Of a stretch of DNA of 57,831 nucleotides, positions 30,042-39,448 are shown piece by piece (position 1 is the first letter of the stretch; every line of letters begins with the position of its first letter). The position numbers and the translations under genes were made by a program. The DNA comes from Pseudomonadota bacterium (GTDB taxonomy: Bacteria > Pseudomonadota > Gammaproteobacteria > Enterobacterales > Enterobacteriaceae), in the NCBI GenBank assembly GCA_018261615.1, contig JAGTSE010000027.1, forward strand, positions 1 through 57,831. Reading direction: 5' to 3'. A model generated the notes under the pieces. It worked only from the letters and a program-made list of their open reading frames with translations. It had not been told where the DNA came from and searched no databases.

Positions 30042-30500
30042 TTATTTCAGCCGTTCGGCCAGATAGCGTTGATAATCCGGGATCAAAATGTCGACGCTGT
30101 CGTTGAATTGCGGCGAGGCGATAATAAAGTCCGCCGTCGATAAGTTAGTCGCCACCGGGATGTTCCAGACCGTCGCCAGGCGCAGCAGCGCTTTGACATC
30201 CGGATCGTGCGGAACGGCATTTAGCGGATCCCAGAAGAAAATCAGCACGTCGATTTTCCCTTCTGAAATCAACGCGCCTACCTGTTGGTCGCCGCCCATA
30301 GGGCCGCTCAACATGGCGTTCACTTCAAGACCTGTCGCTCGCTGAATCAAATTACCGGTCGTTCCGGTGGCATAAAGTTCATGTTTTGCCAGCACAGGTT
30401 GGTGCCGTTCTACCCACTTCATTAACGATTGCTTGCAGTGATCATGTGCCACCAGAGCGATATGTTTGCGCACGGGTAGGGTACGAGTTGTTGATTCCAT
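30042..30500 (-). CDS. mgsA: Methylglyoxal synthase
   Basis: Cytoplasmic enzyme that converts dihydroxyacetone phosphate to methylglyoxal and phosphate, a bypass of lower glycolysis when phosphate is short. The 152 residues equal E. coli MgsA. Catalytic Asp71 lies in [12 protein letters not shown], with His98 and Asp101 in VPHDPD. Two ATG codons stand side by side (30503 and 30500); the second is chosen for better spacing to the ggga site and for family length. Confidence 0.97.
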   Translation of the reverse strand: MESTTRTLPVRKHIALVAHDHCKQSLMKWVERHQPVLAKHELYATGTTGNLIQRATGLEVNAMLSGPMGGDQQVGALISEGKIDVLIFFWDPLNAVPHDPDVKALLRLATVWNIPVATNLSTADFIIASPQFNDSVDILIPDYQRYLAERLK

Positions 30501-30636
30501 CATTGATTCCCGTCAGTTATTTTCGCTACAGATTACTGGAAGCGCCTGATGCTGCAAGAGAAGTAGATAAAAAAATCTGAAAATGGTTGAGTGGCTCTGT
30601 TTGACGTACACTTTGGGAAATCGCCCGGAGGAAACC

Positions 30637-31050
30637 ATGAAAGAAACCGATATCGCTGATATTTTACAATCGACCCGGACTATTGCGCTGGTGGGGGCAA
30701 GTGATAAGCCTGACCGCCCTAGCTATCGCGTTATGAAATACTTGCTGGATCAGGGGTATCATGTGATCCCCGTTTCGCCAAAAGTCGCCGGGAAGACGCT
30801 ACTTGGGCAACAGGGATATGCAACGCTCGCGGAAGTGCCGGAAAAAATCGATATGGTGGATGTCTTCCGTAACTCTGAAGCGGCCTGGGGTGTGGCGCAG
30901 GAAGCCATTGCTGCTGGTGCGAAAACGCTGTGGTTGCAGTTGGGGGTGATTAACGAGCAGGCGGCAGTGCTGGCGCGAGAGGCGGGATTACGAGTGGTGA
31001 TGGATCGTTGCCCGGCGATTGAAATACCCCGGCTGGGTCTGGCGAAGTAA
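30637..31050 (+). CDS. yccU: CoA-binding protein YccU
   Basis: Small Rossmann-fold protein of the CoA-binding domain family; function not established. The 137 residues match E. coli YccU. The nucleotide-binding loop is [17 protein letters not shown] near residue 18, and the conserved end reads [14 protein letters not shown]. The ATG at 30637 has ggagg 5 nt upstream, so the longer reading from 30583 is rejected. Confidence 0.93.
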   Translation: MKETDIADILQSTRTIALVGASDKPDRPSYRVMKYLLDQGYHVIPVSPKVAGKTLLGQQGYATLAEVPEKIDMVDVFRNSEAAWGVAQEAIAAGAKTLWLQLGVINEQAAVLAREAGLRVVMDRCPAIEIPRLGLAK

Positions 31051-31077
31051 AAAAATACCCCGCAGTCGGCGGGGTAT
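31049..31077 (-). terminator. Terminator between yccU and hspQ
   Basis: A 9-bp stem (31055-31063 with 31069-31077) is followed on the minus strand by seven T residues. It lies just past the hspQ stop and ends that transcript. On the plus strand it may also weakly stop yccU. Confidence 0.8.
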
Positions 31078-31079
31078 GC

Positions 31080-31445
<366 letters not shown>

Positions 31446-31457
31446 CTAAAATTCAAG

Positions 31458-32648
31458 TTACATGACGCGACAAGCAAACCCTTTCAGATACAGCCCTTCC
31501 GGGTAGGGAGCGATCACAGGATGATCAGCGGCCTGACGGAACTGCTCTATAAATTGTACATCACGGCCTGCATCTATTGCGGCATCGGCGATGATTTTCT
31601 GAAATAAATCGGTGGTCATCAAACCAGAACAGGAAAATGTCAGCAGTATGCCGCCAGGGTTCAGCAGCTGGATCGCCAGCATGTTGATATCTTTATAACC
31701 GCGACATGCGCCCATCAACTGACTCTTGTTTTCAACGAACTTCGGCGGGTCCATCACGATCACATCAAAGGTTTCACCCTGATCGCGGTATTTGCGCAGC
31801 AGCTTGAACACATCATCGCGGACAAACTCGGCTTTACTCAGATCAAGCTTGTTGAGCGTGACATTCTGCTTCGCCACATCCAGTGCTTCCTGGGAGGTAT
31901 CCACGCTGACAACCTGGCGGCAGCCGCCCATTAGCGCAGAAACGGCAAAGCCGCCAGTATAGGAGAAGCAGTTCAGAACGCGCTTATCTGCGACATAGCG
32001 GCGGGTTGCCAGGCGACTGTCGCGCTGATCAAGGTAATAGCCAGTTTTATGGCCGCCCTGAATATCGACATATAACTTCATGCCGTTCTCTTCGATGGGC
32101 AGCAACGCAGGTGGCAACTCACCGAGCACAGGGCCCTGCGTCAGTTCCAGCCCCTCTTTTTTACGCACTGCGACATCGCTACGATCGTAAACAGAACATT
32201 GCGGATAGAGGGTTTGCAGCGCGGAGAGAAGCGCCGGACGCTGGTATTCCGCGCCTGCGCTCAGCAGTTGCAATACAAGGAAATTGCCAAAGCGGTCGAT
32301 AGTCACGCCTGGAAGTCCATCGGATTCCCCGGCAATCAGGCGATAGCTGTCCAGCCCGTCGCGCTGCGCCAGCCAGTCACGCCACTGCTGCGCTTGTTGC
32401 AGGCGACGCGTAAAGAAAGCGATATCAATGCTTTCATCTTTATCGAAAGTCCAGACGCGAGCGCGAATCTGCGAGGCAGGTGACAGCGCTCCACGCGCCA
32501 GCCATTTGCCCTGGTGATCGACGATATCAATGGTTTCACCGAGGCTGGCTTTGCCCTCCATCCGTGCGACTGCACCGGAGAAAACCCAGGGATGACGGCG
32601 CAGCAATGATTTCTCGCGCCCTTTGGCTAACACTAAACGTACGCTCAT
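31458..32648 (-). CDS. rlmI: 23S rRNA (cytosine-1962-C5) methyltransferase RlmI
   Basis: SAM methyltransferase that makes m5C1962 in 23S rRNA. The 396 residues equal E. coli RlmI (YccW). An N-terminal PUA domain ([20 protein letters not shown]) is followed by a linker and a Rossmann domain with [19 protein letters not shown] (SAM site), [13 protein letters not shown] and a catalytic Cys in [10 protein letters not shown]. It is divergent from acyP. Confidence 0.96.
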   Translation of the reverse strand: MSVRLVLAKGREKSLLRRHPWVFSGAVARMEGKASLGETIDIVDHQGKWLARGALSPASQIRARVWTFDKDESIDIAFFTRRLQQAQQWRDWLAQRDGLDSYRLIAGESDGLPGVTIDRFGNFLVLQLLSAGAEYQRPALLSALQTLYPQCSVYDRSDVAVRKKEGLELTQGPVLGELPPALLPIEENGMKLYVDIQGGHKTGYYLDQRDSRLATRRYVADKRVLNCFSYTGGFAVSALMGGCRQVVSVDTSQEALDVAKQNVTLNKLDLSKAEFVRDDVFKLLRKYRDQGETFDVIVMDPPKFVENKSQLMGACRGYKDINMLAIQLLNPGGILLTFSCSGLMTTDLFQKIIADAAIDAGRDVQFIEQFRQAADHPVIAPYPEGLYLKGFACRVM

Positions 32649-32739
32649 ATTCGGCTATTCTGTAAACTGAAGAAAATGGGCGCTATTGTCACGGGTTCGC
32701 CGGGCAAATGCAACGCGCCTGAACTGAAAGGGGAATAAG

Positions 32740-33021
32740 ATGACACAAGTTTGCACAATTGCCTGGGTACACGGAATGGTGCAGGGCGTCGGATTTCGTT
32801 ACTGCACGCAACATGAAGCTCAGCGTCTGGGGCTAACGGGATATGCACGCAATCTGGACGACGGCAGTGTTGAGGTGGTAGCTTGCGGAGAGGCGGAAAA
32901 CGTCGACAAACTGGTGGCATGGCTTAAAGCCGGTGGACCGCGCAGTGCCCGGGTTGACAGAGTACTGACTGAACCGCATCAACCCGGTAGAGAATGGACG
33001 AATTTTGGTATCCGCTATTAA
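32740..33021 (+). CDS. yccX: Acylphosphatase
   Basis: Small enzyme that hydrolyses carboxyl-phosphate bonds such as acetyl phosphate. The 93-residue protein has the signature [15 protein letters not shown] with catalytic Arg20 and the second motif [17 protein letters not shown] with catalytic Asn38. The ATG has aggggaat upstream. Its stop overlaps the convergent tusE stop by 4 nt. Confidence 0.96.
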   Translation: MTQVCTIAWVHGMVQGVGFRYCTQHEAQRLGLTGYARNLDDGSVEVVACGEAENVDKLVAWLKAGGPRSARVDRVLTEPHQPGREWTNFGIRY

Positions 33022-33347
33022 ATACACTTCACTGGCTTAGGCAGGCCGGCGATTTTCGTCGCCTGTTTTGCCGGGCCTTTCGGGAACAGGCGGTACAGAT
33101 AGCGGCTATTGCCTTTCTCTTCGCCAAATTTATTTCCCATCGCTTTAACCAGCATGCGAATAGCCGGCGAGGTATTAAACTCCAGATAGAATTCTCGCAC
33201 AAAGCGCACCACCTCCCAGTGTTCCGGGGAGAGTGCAATGCTCTCTTGTTGTGCAATAACCTCTGCCAGAACTTCGCTCCAGAGGGTGGTATCTTTCAGA
33301 TAGCCTTCGCTATCGGTTTCAATTTCTTTGCCTTCAAACATCAACAT
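33018..33347 (-). CDS. tusE: Sulfur relay protein TusE
   Basis: Last carrier in the Tus relay that hands persulfide sulfur from TusBCD to MnmA for 2-thiolation of tRNA wobble uridine. The 109 residues equal E. coli TusE and the second-to-last residue is the reactive Cys108 (LPKPVKCI). The central [19 protein letters not shown] and [20 protein letters not shown] segments are conserved. Confidence 0.96.
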   Translation of the reverse strand: MLMFEGKEIETDSEGYLKDTTLWSEVLAEVIAQQESIALSPEHWEVVRFVREFYLEFNTSPAIRMLVKAMGNKFGEEKGNSRYLYRLFPKGPAKQATKIAGLPKPVKCI

Positions 33348-33384
33348 AGTTTTTCACAACGTCAGTCAACAACAGCGGCAGTGT

Positions 33385-33415
33385 AGCAAAAAACAAAGCC
33401 CCGCATAATGGGGGC
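33385..33415 (-). terminator. Terminator downstream of yccA
   Basis: A 5-bp GCCCC/GGGGC stem (33398-33402 with 33411-33415) is followed on the minus strand by tttgttttttgc. It lies about 37 bp after the yccA stop. Confidence 0.7.
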
Positions 33416-33451
33416 AGTCCATAAGCGAGGCTTGTTGCATGGATGAGACGG

Positions 33452-34111
33452 TTAATCTCTGCTGGCGAAGCCCAGGATACTCAGCAGGCTGACAAAAATG
33501 TTGTACAGCGAAACATACAGGCTGACGGTCGCACGAATATAGTTCGTTTCACCGCCGTGAATGATGTTGCTGGTTTCAAACAGAATCGCGCCACTGGAAA
33601 TCAGGATAAACACAGCGCTAATTGCCAGGTGCAGCGCCGGCAGTTGCAGGAAGATGTTCGCCACCATACCGATCAGCACAACCACTACGCCTGCCATCAG
33701 CATACCACCGAGGAAGGACATATCTTTGCGCGTGGTCAGCACGTAAGCCGAGCAGCAGAAGAACACCAGCGCAGTACCGCCGAGCGCCAGCCCAATAACA
33801 TCACCCATACCGGCTGACAAATAGGCATTCAGGATTGGCCCAAGGATATAACCCAGGAAACCGGTGAACGCGAATGCCGCCAGAATACCGGTCGGTTTGT
33901 TGGCCAGTTTATAGGTCAGGAACATCAAACCGTACATTCCCACCAGCGTCAGGATCAGCCCCGGCGAAGGCAGCATCAGCACGGTGCTGGCTGTGGCGGT
34001 GATAGCGGAAAACGCCAGCGTCAGGCTGAGCAGAAAATAGGTATTGCGTAAAACTTTGTGCGTGCTGAGCAGGGAACTGCGGTCACGCGATGAAGTAATA
34101 ATCCGATCCAT
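33452..34111 (-). CDS. yccA: FtsH modulator YccA (Bax inhibitor-1 family)
   Basis: Inner-membrane protein with seven hydrophobic segments that is a substrate and modulator of the FtsH protease in E. coli. It protects SecY when translocons jam. The 219 residues equal E. coli YccA, and the cytoplasmic N-terminus [20 protein letters not shown], needed for FtsH degradation, is kept. It is divergent from the OppA-like gene. The 273-bp gap between them is AT-rich and I see no gene in it. Confidence 0.96.
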   Translation of the reverse strand: MDRIITSSRDRSSLLSTHKVLRNTYFLLSLTLAFSAITATASTVLMLPSPGLILTLVGMYGLMFLTYKLANKPTGILAAFAFTGFLGYILGPILNAYLSAGMGDVIGLALGGTALVFFCCSAYVLTTRKDMSFLGGMLMAGVVVVLIGMVANIFLQLPALHLAISAVFILISSGAILFETSNIIHGGETNYIRATVSLYVSLYNIFVSLLSILGFASRD

Positions 34112-34384
34112 TAGTCACTCTCTTATGACAGATGTAATTGTTTGCCGAGTCTAGAAAAGACTGGCTTTGTAACAAAGTTGTTTTACCCATCTTTACTCAT
34201 AAAGCAAGGATTTCAGCACAGTATTTCCTGCGATGAAATGTGCTCCAGGAAGTATAAAGAGATTAATGTGAAGCAGAACCATATTGGTGTCTTATATGTC
34301 ACTGAAATCTATTGCTATATAAATCTTTGGGCGCTAAGAGTGTAAACACGTCGGCATACTATAAATGAATAAGGTGAAAAGGAC

Positions 34385-36013
34385 ATGAAACCACAACCAC
34401 GTAATCATATTGCACTTTCTCTCCTGGCTGTCGGCATTCTGAGCGCATGCAGTGGCGCGTTTGCCGCAACAGTGCCAGCGGGGACTGTGCTGGCAGAAAA
34501 ACAGGAACTGGTACGCAATAATGGCAGCGAGCCCTCTTCACTGGACCCGCATAAAGTAGAAAGCGACGTCGAATTTAATATTATCAGCGATATCTTCGAC
34601 GGGCTGGTGGCCGTCAGGAATGACGGTTCCATCGAACCGCGCCTCGCGGAAAAATGGGAGAACAAGGGCAACACGGTCTGGATATTCCATCTGCGTCCGG
34701 GTATCACCTGGTCAGATGGTACCGCCATCACCGCGAAAGATGTGGTCTGGAGCTGGCAGCGTCTGGTTGATCCGAAAACCGCATCGCCTTACGCCAGCTT
34801 TCCTGGCAACATGCACATCCAGAATGCGGCGGACATTGCATTAGGCAAGAAATCGCCTGATACGCTGGGGGTGAAAGCGCTGGATGATTCAACGCTGGAA
34901 GTCACGCTGACGCAACCAACGGCCGCGTTTCTGGCGATGCTGGCGCATCCGTCTCTGGTGCCGCTCGATCCGGTACTGATTAACCGTTTTGGCGATAAGT
35001 GGACCAAACCGGAACATATCGTTACCAGCGGCGCGTATAAGGTTACCGGTTGGGTGGTCAACGAGCGCATCGTTGCCGAGCGCAACGTGCGTTACTGGAA
35101 CAACAAACAGACGGTAATTAATAAAGTCACCTATCTGCCCATTAATTCTGAAACGGCGGATGTTAACCGTTACAAGGCGGGTGAGATCGATATTAATTAT
35201 ACCATTCCGGTTAATCAGTTCGCGCAGCTCCAGAAAACGCTGGGTGATCAGGTGCATGTCACGCCGCAACTGGCGACCTATTATTACGAGTTTAATACCA
35301 CCAAAGCGCCATTTAACGATCCGCGTGTACGCCGTGCGCTGAATATGGCGTTGGATAAGGATATCATCGCCGATAAAGTGATGGCGCAGGGGCAGCGTCC
35401 GGCATGGGTTATCAGCCAGCCGCAAATCGGCGGTGTGAAAATCGCGCCGCCGGATTATGCGTCATGGCCGCGTGAAAAGCGGATAGCCGAAGCGAAAAAA
35501 CTGCTTAACGAAGCTGGATTTAACGCATCGCATCCGCTGAGCTTCAATCTGCTCTACAACACCATGGAGACGCATCAGCGCATTGCCATTGCCGCCAGTT
35601 CTATGTGGAAGAAAAACCTCGGCGTGGAAGCGAAGCTGCAAAATCAGGAATGGAAAACCATGCTGGATACCATGCATACCGGTAATTTTGATGCGGTACG
35701 TTATGCGTGGATTGCCGATTATGATGACGCGTCGACCTTCCTGAATACCTTCCGTACCGGCGACAGTGAAAACACCAGCAAGTACAGTAATCCGGCATAT
35801 GACGAAGCAATGAAGAATGCGGCGAAAGCGAAGGACATTGCCGAACGCGGAAAATACTACCAGCAAGCGGAAGATATTCTCGGACAGGATGTTCCGGCCA
35901 TTCCAGTTTACCATTATGTGCGTACGCATCTGGTGAAACCGTGGGTGGGTGGTTTTGCGCCTGACAGCCTCGGTGTCTATCTGACAAAAGATTTGTACAT
36001 CAAGAAACACTAA
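34385..36013 (+). CDS. Orphan oligopeptide ABC transporter substrate-binding protein (OppA/MppA type)
   Basis: A 542-residue family 5 extracellular binding protein. After the signal it reads like OppA: VPAGTVLAEKQELVRNNGSE, SLDPHK, LAEKWENKGNTVWIFHLRPG, WSWQRLVDPKTASPYASF, NRYKAGEIDINY and PFNDPRVRRALNMALDKD. No permease or ATPase gene is next to it, so it probably feeds the Opp or a related importer encoded elsewhere. Oddly, the signal region contains LSAC (Cys22) just before SGAFA, so it can be read as a lipobox or as a normal signal peptide cleaved after AFA. The start has a weak aaggtg site. OppA, MppA or a paralogue cannot be told apart here. Confidence 0.85.
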   Translation: MKPQPRNHIALSLLAVGILSACSGAFAATVPAGTVLAEKQELVRNNGSEPSSLDPHKVESDVEFNIISDIFDGLVAVRNDGSIEPRLAEKWENKGNTVWIFHLRPGITWSDGTAITAKDVVWSWQRLVDPKTASPYASFPGNMHIQNAADIALGKKSPDTLGVKALDDSTLEVTLTQPTAAFLAMLAHPSLVPLDPVLINRFGDKWTKPEHIVTSGAYKVTGWVVNERIVAERNVRYWNNKQTVINKVTYLPINSETADVNRYKAGEIDINYTIPVNQFAQLQKTLGDQVHVTPQLATYYYEFNTTKAPFNDPRVRRALNMALDKDIIADKVMAQGQRPAWVISQPQIGGVKIAPPDYASWPREKRIAEAKKLLNEAGFNASHPLSFNLLYNTMETHQRIAIAASSMWKKNLGVEAKLQNQEWKTMLDTMHTGNFDAVRYAWIADYDDASTFLNTFRTGDSENTSKYSNPAYDEAMKNAAKAKDIAERGKYYQQAEDILGQDVPAIPVYHYVRTHLVKPWVGGFAPDSLGVYLTKDLYIKKH

Positions 36014-36113
36014 ATTTTGCCAGCAGGCGTGCTGAATAAACGATCATAACGCTGATATTTCAGACAAATAACACGTTTTTGATTGTTTTTCAGGCAAACA
36101 AACATTCTCAGTC

Positions 36114-36142
36114 TTTACAGACGACTCAGGGATGTTTATAGT
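36114..36142 (+). promoter_or_regulatory. serT promoter
   Basis: TTTACA (36114-36119) and TATAGT (36137-36142) are spaced by exactly 17 bp and followed by a GC-rich discriminator (gcgcc). This is typical of stringently controlled tRNA promoters, and the tRNA begins 13 bp later. Confidence 0.75.
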
Positions 36143-36154
36143 GCGCCTCATTCC

Positions 36155-36242
36155 GGAAGTGTGGCCGAGCGGTTGAAGGCACCGGTCTTGAAAACCGGCG
36201 ACCCGAAAGGGTTCCAGAGTTCGAATCTCTGCGCTTCCGCCA
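36155..36242 (+). tRNA. serT: tRNA-Ser (anticodon TGA)
   Basis: An 88-nt serine tRNA gene with encoded CCA end. It has the acceptor stem GGAAGTG paired with CGCTTCC, the long variable arm of class II tRNAs (GCGACCCGAAAGGGTTCC) and the T arm AGAGTTCGAATCTCT. The anticodon TGA lies in gtctTGAaaac. It is essentially identical to E. coli serT. The gene marks the left edge of the accessory region, a common island insertion point, although no certain attachment duplicate was found. Confidence 0.97.
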
Positions 36243-36250
36243 GATTAAAC

Positions 36251-36285
36251 AAGGGGTTACCGAAAGGTAACCCCTTTGTTTTTTG
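36251..36285 (+). terminator. serT terminator
   Basis: An 11-bp stem (36251-36261 with 36266-36276) with a GAAA tetraloop is followed by tgtttttt, starting 9 nt after the tRNA CCA end. Confidence 0.9.
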
Positions 36286-36442
36286 GGCGCTTGGTATAGT
36301 GTTGGTATATTCACTTGCTATATTTTTCATAACCAACACTCATTTTTTCTCTGTACCAGAGTGAAAAGGGATACCCCGGCATCGAGAAATTTTCACTCTC
36401 TTGCCGTAAACCCGTTCCTCCGACGGCTGGAAAGATCCCGTA

Positions 36443-37043
36443 TCAGAGTTGCCGCAAGCCGCTTTGTTGTTTAATCCACTCCTGATACTTGCCAGGTGAC
36501 ATGCCCATAACGCTGATGAAGGCGCGTCGAAAAGCCGTTTCGTCACTGTAACCATATTCTCTGCGCTAACGTTTTTCCCGGTTTTTCCAGCAGCACGGCT
36601 GCGTTTTCAATGCGCACCCGAGTGATAAAACCTTTGGGCGTTTCTTGTGACAATTCACCCATTTTCCTGTGCAACGTCCGTGAAGACATATTCAGTTGTT
36701 CGGCAAGTTGCTCAACGGAGATAGCGATGTTTTGGTAACGAACAATATTTTCGGCTTTGATAAGCAATGGATGCACCGAATTCAGAAATCCACCGGGCGC
36801 GTAAATATGCTGTGAGAGTGGCTGGCTGTCAGCGACGGCCATATCTGCTGTCATTCTTGCCGCTTCATAACCCAGTTTTTTTCGCAAAATATGAATGACA
36901 AGATCCACCCAGAATAACGGACCGCCGGTTGTAATCACATTTCCCTCTTCTGCCAGCGTCTTACCCCATATGGGGTTGGCTGCGCGGTAGCGTTCACGCA
37001 ATGTATGAAAAAGCCACCATGTTGTTGTGCATATATAGTGAAG
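36443..37043 (-). pseudogene. Decayed GlxA/FtrA-type AraC-family transcriptional regulator
   Basis: The readable part starts near 37,043 without a proper start codon. It holds the end of a DJ-1/PfpI-like sensor domain (TTTWWLFHTLRERY, GNVITTGGPLFWVDLVIHIL) and the first helix-turn-helix of an AraC domain (ISVEQLAEQLNMSSRTLHRKM). At about 36,556-36,566 the frame breaks with a stop at 36,543. In another frame the second helix-turn-helix resumes (EYGYSDETAFRRAFISVMGM) and ends at 36,443. So the gene has lost its N-terminal sensor half and carries a frameshift of a few bases. The N-terminal loss abuts another decayed gene on the other strand. Confidence 0.8.
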
Positions 37044-37098
37044 TTATTTATCGTGATGTTGTGAAAAATAAGATCCAACATCTTACAGCAAATATTGC

Positions 37099-37234
37099 TG
37101 TTGGGTTCAGACCATGGATTATATGGAGAACTATCTGACTTCGGTTTTTGACTTTCTGGGAATCAACAATATCGGGTTATTCGAGTGCGATTGATTCTAT
37201 TAACAACACCCTGAAAAAGTTTAATTTAGCATGA
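37099..37234 (+). pseudogene. Possible C-terminal relic of a flavin-dependent oxidoreductase
   Basis: A short frame reads CWVQTMDYMENYLTSVFDFL, then GINNIGLFECD. A single-base frameshift later it continues SINNTLKKFNLA and stops at 37,234. The pattern of paired aromatic residues followed by FLGI resembles the end of azoreductase or quinone reductase flavodoxin-fold proteins. It is divergent from the decayed regulator, a common arrangement for such pairs. The assignment is tentative because only about 45 residues remain. The rest of 37,044-37,527 is AT-rich and I see no gene in it. Confidence 0.35.
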
Positions 37235-37527
37235 GGGAATAAATAGGTTACATAGCGTAACCATGAGAATCTCCTTAAAGGCTATCAGGGTTTACGGCCC
37301 TTCTTAATCAATAAAAAAATCAATTTGATAGATTTCACTTTGTTTTTTTACTTACAAAACGTAGAAAATATCTTCCGACTTATCAATATTTTTGGATAAG
37401 TTACGGCAGATCTTTTTAAATTATTTATTGACCAGCAATAAGAAATAAATAAACGATCGATTGTCCATTTTTTGATAGTTATCACCTATCGTGAATGTGT
37501 TTTTTTAAGTTTTTTCCGATCAATGGC

Positions 37528-37554
37528 TAAGGGAAGTCACCAACCTGCCGATGT
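37528..37554 (+). promoter_or_regulatory. Candidate sigma-28 (FliA) promoter of the chemoreceptor gene
   Basis: TAAGGGAA-N11-GCCGATGT fits the FliA pattern TAAAGTTT-N11-GCCGATAA with exact spacing and six of eight matches in the -10 block; the -35 block is weaker (three of eight). It ends 60 bp before the chemoreceptor start. Chemoreceptor genes in enterobacteria usually use this sigma factor. Confidence 0.5.
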
Positions 37555-37614
37555 TTTTCTATGCCATCTGCGACTACGCAGTGGGTATGTTTATTAATTC
37601 ACTAAGGAAAGATA

Positions 37615-39186
37615 ATGAAAAACAAAGCTACCATAGTAAAGCCGGCAGGCATAAGTATCAGAAATAAGATTATTTCTTCGTTTGGCATTCTGATCGTGTT
37701 ACTGGCTTTCATTGCCGGGAATGCACTATATCGCCTTGATGAAGCCAAAAATAAGATCTCAAAAATTGTCACGGAGGATTATCCCACCGCGGCAATGGGC
37801 AATAATCTTATCAGAAATGTTAATACATCAACGATTCTTTTTCTCAATGCATTAATAGAAAAAAATCCGCAAAAGCAAAGCCAGTTAATGCAGGAAGTGA
37901 CTTCACGATCGGAAAAAATCAACGAGATTTATAAACAACTCAATACTGCAGCAGACGATACAGCTTCTCAGGCGCTTTTAGCCAATGTTACGGATATGCG
38001 GAAGCTATATATACAGTCACGTAATAAGGTGATACAAAACATCCAGTCAGATCCTGCTTTTGCAATTGATGAATATACAAATAATACGCGTGAAAAAGAA
38101 TTACAGTACATTGATAAAATTAGCACCTTTATCAATCTTCAACGAAGTAAAATGCAATCGTCATATACTGATTTTTTGCATGATTACAGTATGTCAAAAA
38201 TAGTCATGATCTTTATCTCGATAGTCTGCCTGATCCTTGGCGCCACCATGGCGATCGTTATTTCACGCGCTATTGTTACTCCCATTAAACATGCAGTTGA
38301 GGCAGCTACGCGCATCGCCGCAGGCAACCTTGGGGAAGAAATAAAGGTGACATCAAAAGATGAAACCGGGCAACTGACCAGCGCTATTTCGCATATGCAG
38401 GATGAATTAATAAAAATTGTCACGGAAATACGTGGTGGAGCCGAAAATATTGCGACCGGTGCGTCTCAAATTATGGCCGGGACTCGTGATTTATCGGCCC
38501 GAACGGAAGAGCAGGCCAGCTCTATCGAACAGACGGCATCGTCAATGGAACAGATCTCCGCAACGGTAAAAAATACTGGCGATAATACGGCGAATGCTTC
38601 GCAACTTTCGGCGAGAGCGAGTGATGCGGTGACGGATAACGGAAAATTGATGACTTCGCTAACGCAAGAGATCCAGAATATCAGCAGCTCAGCGGATAAA
38701 ATGTCTGACATCATTAATCTGATTGATTCCATCGCCTTCCAGACCAATATTTTGGCGCTTAACGCTGCCGTTGAAGCGGCGCGCGCGGGTGAACATGGTA
38801 AAGGGTTTGCGGTCGTGGCGCAGGAAGTTCGCAATCTTGCCCAGAAAACGGCCAATTCGTCGAAGGAGATCAGGACACTGATCGAGAATTCAACGCAGCA
38901 AAGCGTCCGCGGACTGGAGATGGTACGGCAGGTAAACGGAAAAATGGATGAACTGGTACAAAATGTCGATAGCGTCACCAGTATTCTGAAAGAAATAGAG
39001 CAGGCCAGCCTTGAGCAAAGCGATGGCGTTCACCAAATTAATATCGCCATCGGGCAGATCGATACCACTACGCAGCAGAACGCCGCGCTGGTAGAGGAAT
39101 CGGTTGCCGCTTCTGAAATGCTTAACGAACAGGCCAGAGTCATGAAGGATCTGGTCAGCGTATTCCGGGTTCCGCACAATGCCTGA
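37615..39186 (+). CDS. Methyl-accepting chemotaxis protein
   Basis: Transmembrane chemoreceptor of 523 residues. Membrane segment 1 lies at about residues 15-38. A helical periplasmic domain of the four-helix-bundle type follows to about 190, then membrane segment 2 from about 193 to 216. A HAMP domain (about 217-270) follows, and then the cytoplasmic signalling domain whose hairpin tip reads AFQTNILALNAAVEAARAGE from residue 374. The C-terminus VSVFRVPHNA lacks the NWETF-like pentapeptide that tethers CheR and CheB, so it probably relies on major receptors for efficient adaptation. The ligand is unknown. The gene is clearly AT-richer than its neighbours, suggesting transfer. The start has aagga 6 nt upstream. 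Confidence 0.93.
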   Translation: MKNKATIVKPAGISIRNKIISSFGILIVLLAFIAGNALYRLDEAKNKISKIVTEDYPTAAMGNNLIRNVNTSTILFLNALIEKNPQKQSQLMQEVTSRSEKINEIYKQLNTAADDTASQALLANVTDMRKLYIQSRNKVIQNIQSDPAFAIDEYTNNTREKELQYIDKISTFINLQRSKMQSSYTDFLHDYSMSKIVMIFISIVCLILGATMAIVISRAIVTPIKHAVEAATRIAAGNLGEEIKVTSKDETGQLTSAISHMQDELIKIVTEIRGGAENIATGASQIMAGTRDLSARTEEQASSIEQTASSMEQISATVKNTGDNTANASQLSARASDAVTDNGKLMTSLTQEIQNISSSADKMSDIINLIDSIAFQTNILALNAAVEAARAGEHGKGFAVVAQEVRNLAQKTANSSKEIRTLIENSTQQSVRGLEMVRQVNGKMDELVQNVDSVTSILKEIEQASLEQSDGVHQINIAIGQIDTTTQQNAALVEESVAASEMLNEQARVMKDLVSVFRVPHNA

Positions 39187-39223
39187 TAACGCAACAACAC
39201 GTTGCTGGGGTAATTAATGTTCA

Positions 39224-39252
39224 CCGGTGAAAGAGATCTGTTCTTTCACCGG
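39224..39252 (+). terminator. Hairpin after the chemoreceptor gene
   Basis: An 11-bp stem (39224-39234 with 39242-39252), about 40 bp after the stop, is strong but has no T tract. It may be a processed 3' end or a weak terminator. The remaining bases to 39,448 show no gene. Confidence 0.4.
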
Positions 39253-39448
39253 ATCAGGTAAAGGTTATTCTTAACGTACTTTTTGGGGAACAGAGTGGCT
39301 ATCACGTCATCACGCATTTGTGCATTTGCAAACGTGCTGCGCTTTAAATCAGTCATCTTATTCCAGACAACATGCGGCTTATCGCGGCGCGATTTGCCGG
39401 TGAGTGACAGGATATTTCCTGTGAAACACCCCGCGCCCGATAGTTCCT

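Noticed and set aside
34142..34345. A 67-codon frame in the yccA to oppA-like gap.
   Set aside because: No ribosome-binding site, no recognisable motif, and composition like AT-rich noncoding DNA.
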